A stretch of DNA of 64,000 nt from an uncultured Actinomycetes bacterium (GTDB taxonomy: Bacteria > Actinomycetota > Acidimicrobiia > Acidimicrobiales > Microtrichaceae), in NCBI GenBank assembly GCA_903852755.1, contig CAINRS010000139.1, forward strand, positions 1-64,000. The letters run 5' to 3'. Of this stretch, positions 62,951 through 64,000 are shown one piece after another. The position numbers and the translations under genes were made by a program. The notes beneath the pieces were generated by a model. That model was not told the origin of the DNA. It ran no database searches and worked only from the letters and a program-made list of their open reading frames with translations. Numbering within the stretch: position 1 is the stretch's first letter; every line of letters begins with the position of its first letter.

Positions 62951-63982
62951 TCAGGCGAACAGGCCGAACCGACCGGACGGCGCACCGGGAGCGACCCGGT
63001 TCGCGTCCACCCCGAGCACCCGCTCGCCGATCTCGGCGACGACGCACCTGAGGTCGTTGACCGTGCGGACGTCGCCGTCGACCCGGTCGTCGAGGCCGGG
63101 CCAGTCGCCGAGCACCCCACCCCGGATCCGCTCACCGGCCACGATCGCCAGTCCGCCGCGGCCGTGGTCGAACCCGCCGGAGCTGTTCGGTGCGACCCGG
63201 CGGCCGAACTCGCTCAGCACGAGCACGGTCACCCCGGGGATCCCGGCCACCAGCGTCTCGATCGTGCGGTCGAGCTGCTCGACGAGCCGGGCGAAGGCGC
63301 CGTCCTCGACGCCGATCTGGTCGTGGTGGTCCCAACCGCCGATGTTGATGACGCCGACCTCGGCGCCGACGTCGGCGGCGAACAGGGCGACGAGCTGCTC
63401 GCCGTCGTCGGCACCGGGCGGCACCGGGATCGTCGTGATGCGACCGAGCGAGGTCAACGCCGAGGTGGCCGAGGCGGCGAGCGGTCCGCGATCGCCGCTC
63501 CACAGTGATGCCATGGATGCCTGGTTCACCCCGGCACCGGGTCGGAGGCGGATCTGGGACAGGCTCGACGCTGCGAGCACGTCGGTGGATCCCCGGAGCA
63601 TCGCCGGTGTCTGGGGCTGGCCGACGGCGACGCCGCGGAACGGGCTGCTGCCCACGCGGCCGGCTGCGAGCGCCCGGCCCAGGAAGCCCGTGGACTCCGT
63701 GGTCGGCGCGCACCGCTCGACGGCGGCCTGCGCGTCGAAGTGGGAGCGCGAGGCCCCCGGGAGGCCACTCGCCGGGACGAACGCCACGTGGCCGGCGGTC
63801 GACCGGGTGGCCAACCGGCTCGCCGCGGGGTGCAGGGACCAGCCGCCGGGGACGGGCAGCGCGACTGCCGCGGCGAGGGCACTGTCCCCGCGGGCCCGGT
63901 CGAGTTCGTCGCCGGGCGGACGGAGCAGGGACAGGCCGTCGAGACCGCCCCGGAGGAACACGACGACGAGGGGTGCGTTCAC
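62951..63982 (-). CDS. DUF1501 family protein
   Basis: A 343-residue protein of the DUF1501 group, which is related to sulfatase/alkaline-phosphatase folds. Typical blocks are LVVVFLRGGLDGLSLL at the N-terminus, SHFDAQ near 80, INIGGWDHHDQ near 218, VLVLSEFGRRVAPN near 254 and DHGRGGLAIVAG near 273. Family proteins are usually exported by Tat, but no signal peptide is visible here. The GTG start overlaps the likely stop of an upstream gene as GTGA. Function of the family is not established. Confidence 0.87.
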   Translation of the reverse strand: MNAPLVVVFLRGGLDGLSLLRPPGDELDRARGDSALAAAVALPVPGGWSLHPAASRLATRSTAGHVAFVPASGLPGASRSHFDAQAAVERCAPTTESTGFLGRALAAGRVGSSPFRGVAVGQPQTPAMLRGSTDVLAASSLSQIRLRPGAGVNQASMASLWSGDRGPLAASATSALTSLGRITTIPVPPGADDGEQLVALFAADVGAEVGVINIGGWDHHDQIGVEDGAFARLVEQLDRTIETLVAGIPGVTVLVLSEFGRRVAPNSSGGFDHGRGGLAIVAGERIRGGVLGDWPGLDDRVDGDVRTVNDLRCVVAEIGERVLGVDANRVAPGAPSGRFGLFA

Positions 63983-64000
63983 CGGACCTGGAACTCCGGT
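63979..64000 (-). CDS. C-terminal end of a probable DUF1800 protein (partial)
   Basis: The last seven codons before the window edge read PEFQVR and a TGA that overlaps the DUF1501 start. DUF1800 proteins commonly end with a similar SPEFQ stretch and are almost always encoded just before DUF1501 genes. Only this tail is visible, so the identification rests on context. Confidence 0.45.

Overview
The window is very GC-rich DNA with dense, mostly intact genes and no rRNA, tRNA, transposase or phage gene that I can see. Polyphosphate glucokinase, a mycoredoxin-like glutaredoxin, F420-type (LLM) oxidoreductases, GAF-ANTAR regulators, a class E sortase-type LAxTG signal and many GTG starts point to Actinomycetota. 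A member of the Acidimicrobiia is my best guess, but no marker gene in the window settles it. I support 56 protein genes, one of them cut by the right edge.

Layout. 0.2-2.5 kb: a FliA/WhiG-type sigma factor behind two coupled GAF-ANTAR regulators. 2.6-9.2 kb: exported proteins, namely a CocE-type hydrolase lipoprotein, a CopC-CopD fusion, a DUF305 lipoprotein and a Tat-exported PhoD-type phosphatase. 9.2-18.4 kb (mostly minus strand): Tad pilus minor pilins, a GDT1-type cation exporter, a DMT transporter, a beta-propeller-like protein, an ABC exporter, a methyltransferase, an F420 oxidoreductase and a TetR regulator. 18.4-21.8 kb: a TetR-controlled operon with a Baeyer-Villiger monooxygenase and an SDR. 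22.2-28.4 kb (minus): a five-gene ECF transporter operon whose two promoter-proximal genes encode surface proteins resembling the two halves of transcobalamin/intrinsic factor. 28.5-33.4 kb (plus): a divergent operon starting with an HTH plus B12-binding-domain regulator and continuing through a hydrolase and a FIST sensor to a GGDEF-EAL protein. 33.4-39.5 kb: a HAD phosphatase and the tal-pgi-gnd-pgl-rpiA sugar phosphate operon. 39.6-44 kb: an LppM-like lipoprotein, a mycoredoxin, a YceI-cytochrome c-copper monooxygenase fusion and an enoyl-CoA hydratase-like protein. 44-46.4 kb: polyphosphate glucokinase divergent from a sugar porter. 46.4-64 kb: esterases, an HdeD-like membrane protein, two c-di-GMP proteins, an FtsX-type permease, an acyl-CoA dehydrogenase, an N-acyl-D-amino-acid deacylase-like amidohydrolase and a DUF1501 protein with the last codons of its probable DUF1800 partner.

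How the genes work together. The sugar porter and polyphosphate glucokinase would supply glucose-6-phosphate to the Pgi/Pgl/Gnd/RpiA/Tal set; the dehydrogenase Zwf is not in the window. The ECF operon and its divergent B12-domain regulator look like a corrinoid capture, import and sensing unit in which surface proteins bind the ligand and a protein, not a riboswitch, senses it. This is the most interesting system here; its ligand is inferred, not shown.

Two features recur across the window. Many genes have a NANNNT-type -10 hexamer ending 6-9 bases before the start codon, implying leaderless mRNAs, and I used this to choose several starts. Perfect short tandem arrays, usually of 15-bp units, sit in several gene-to-gene spaces.
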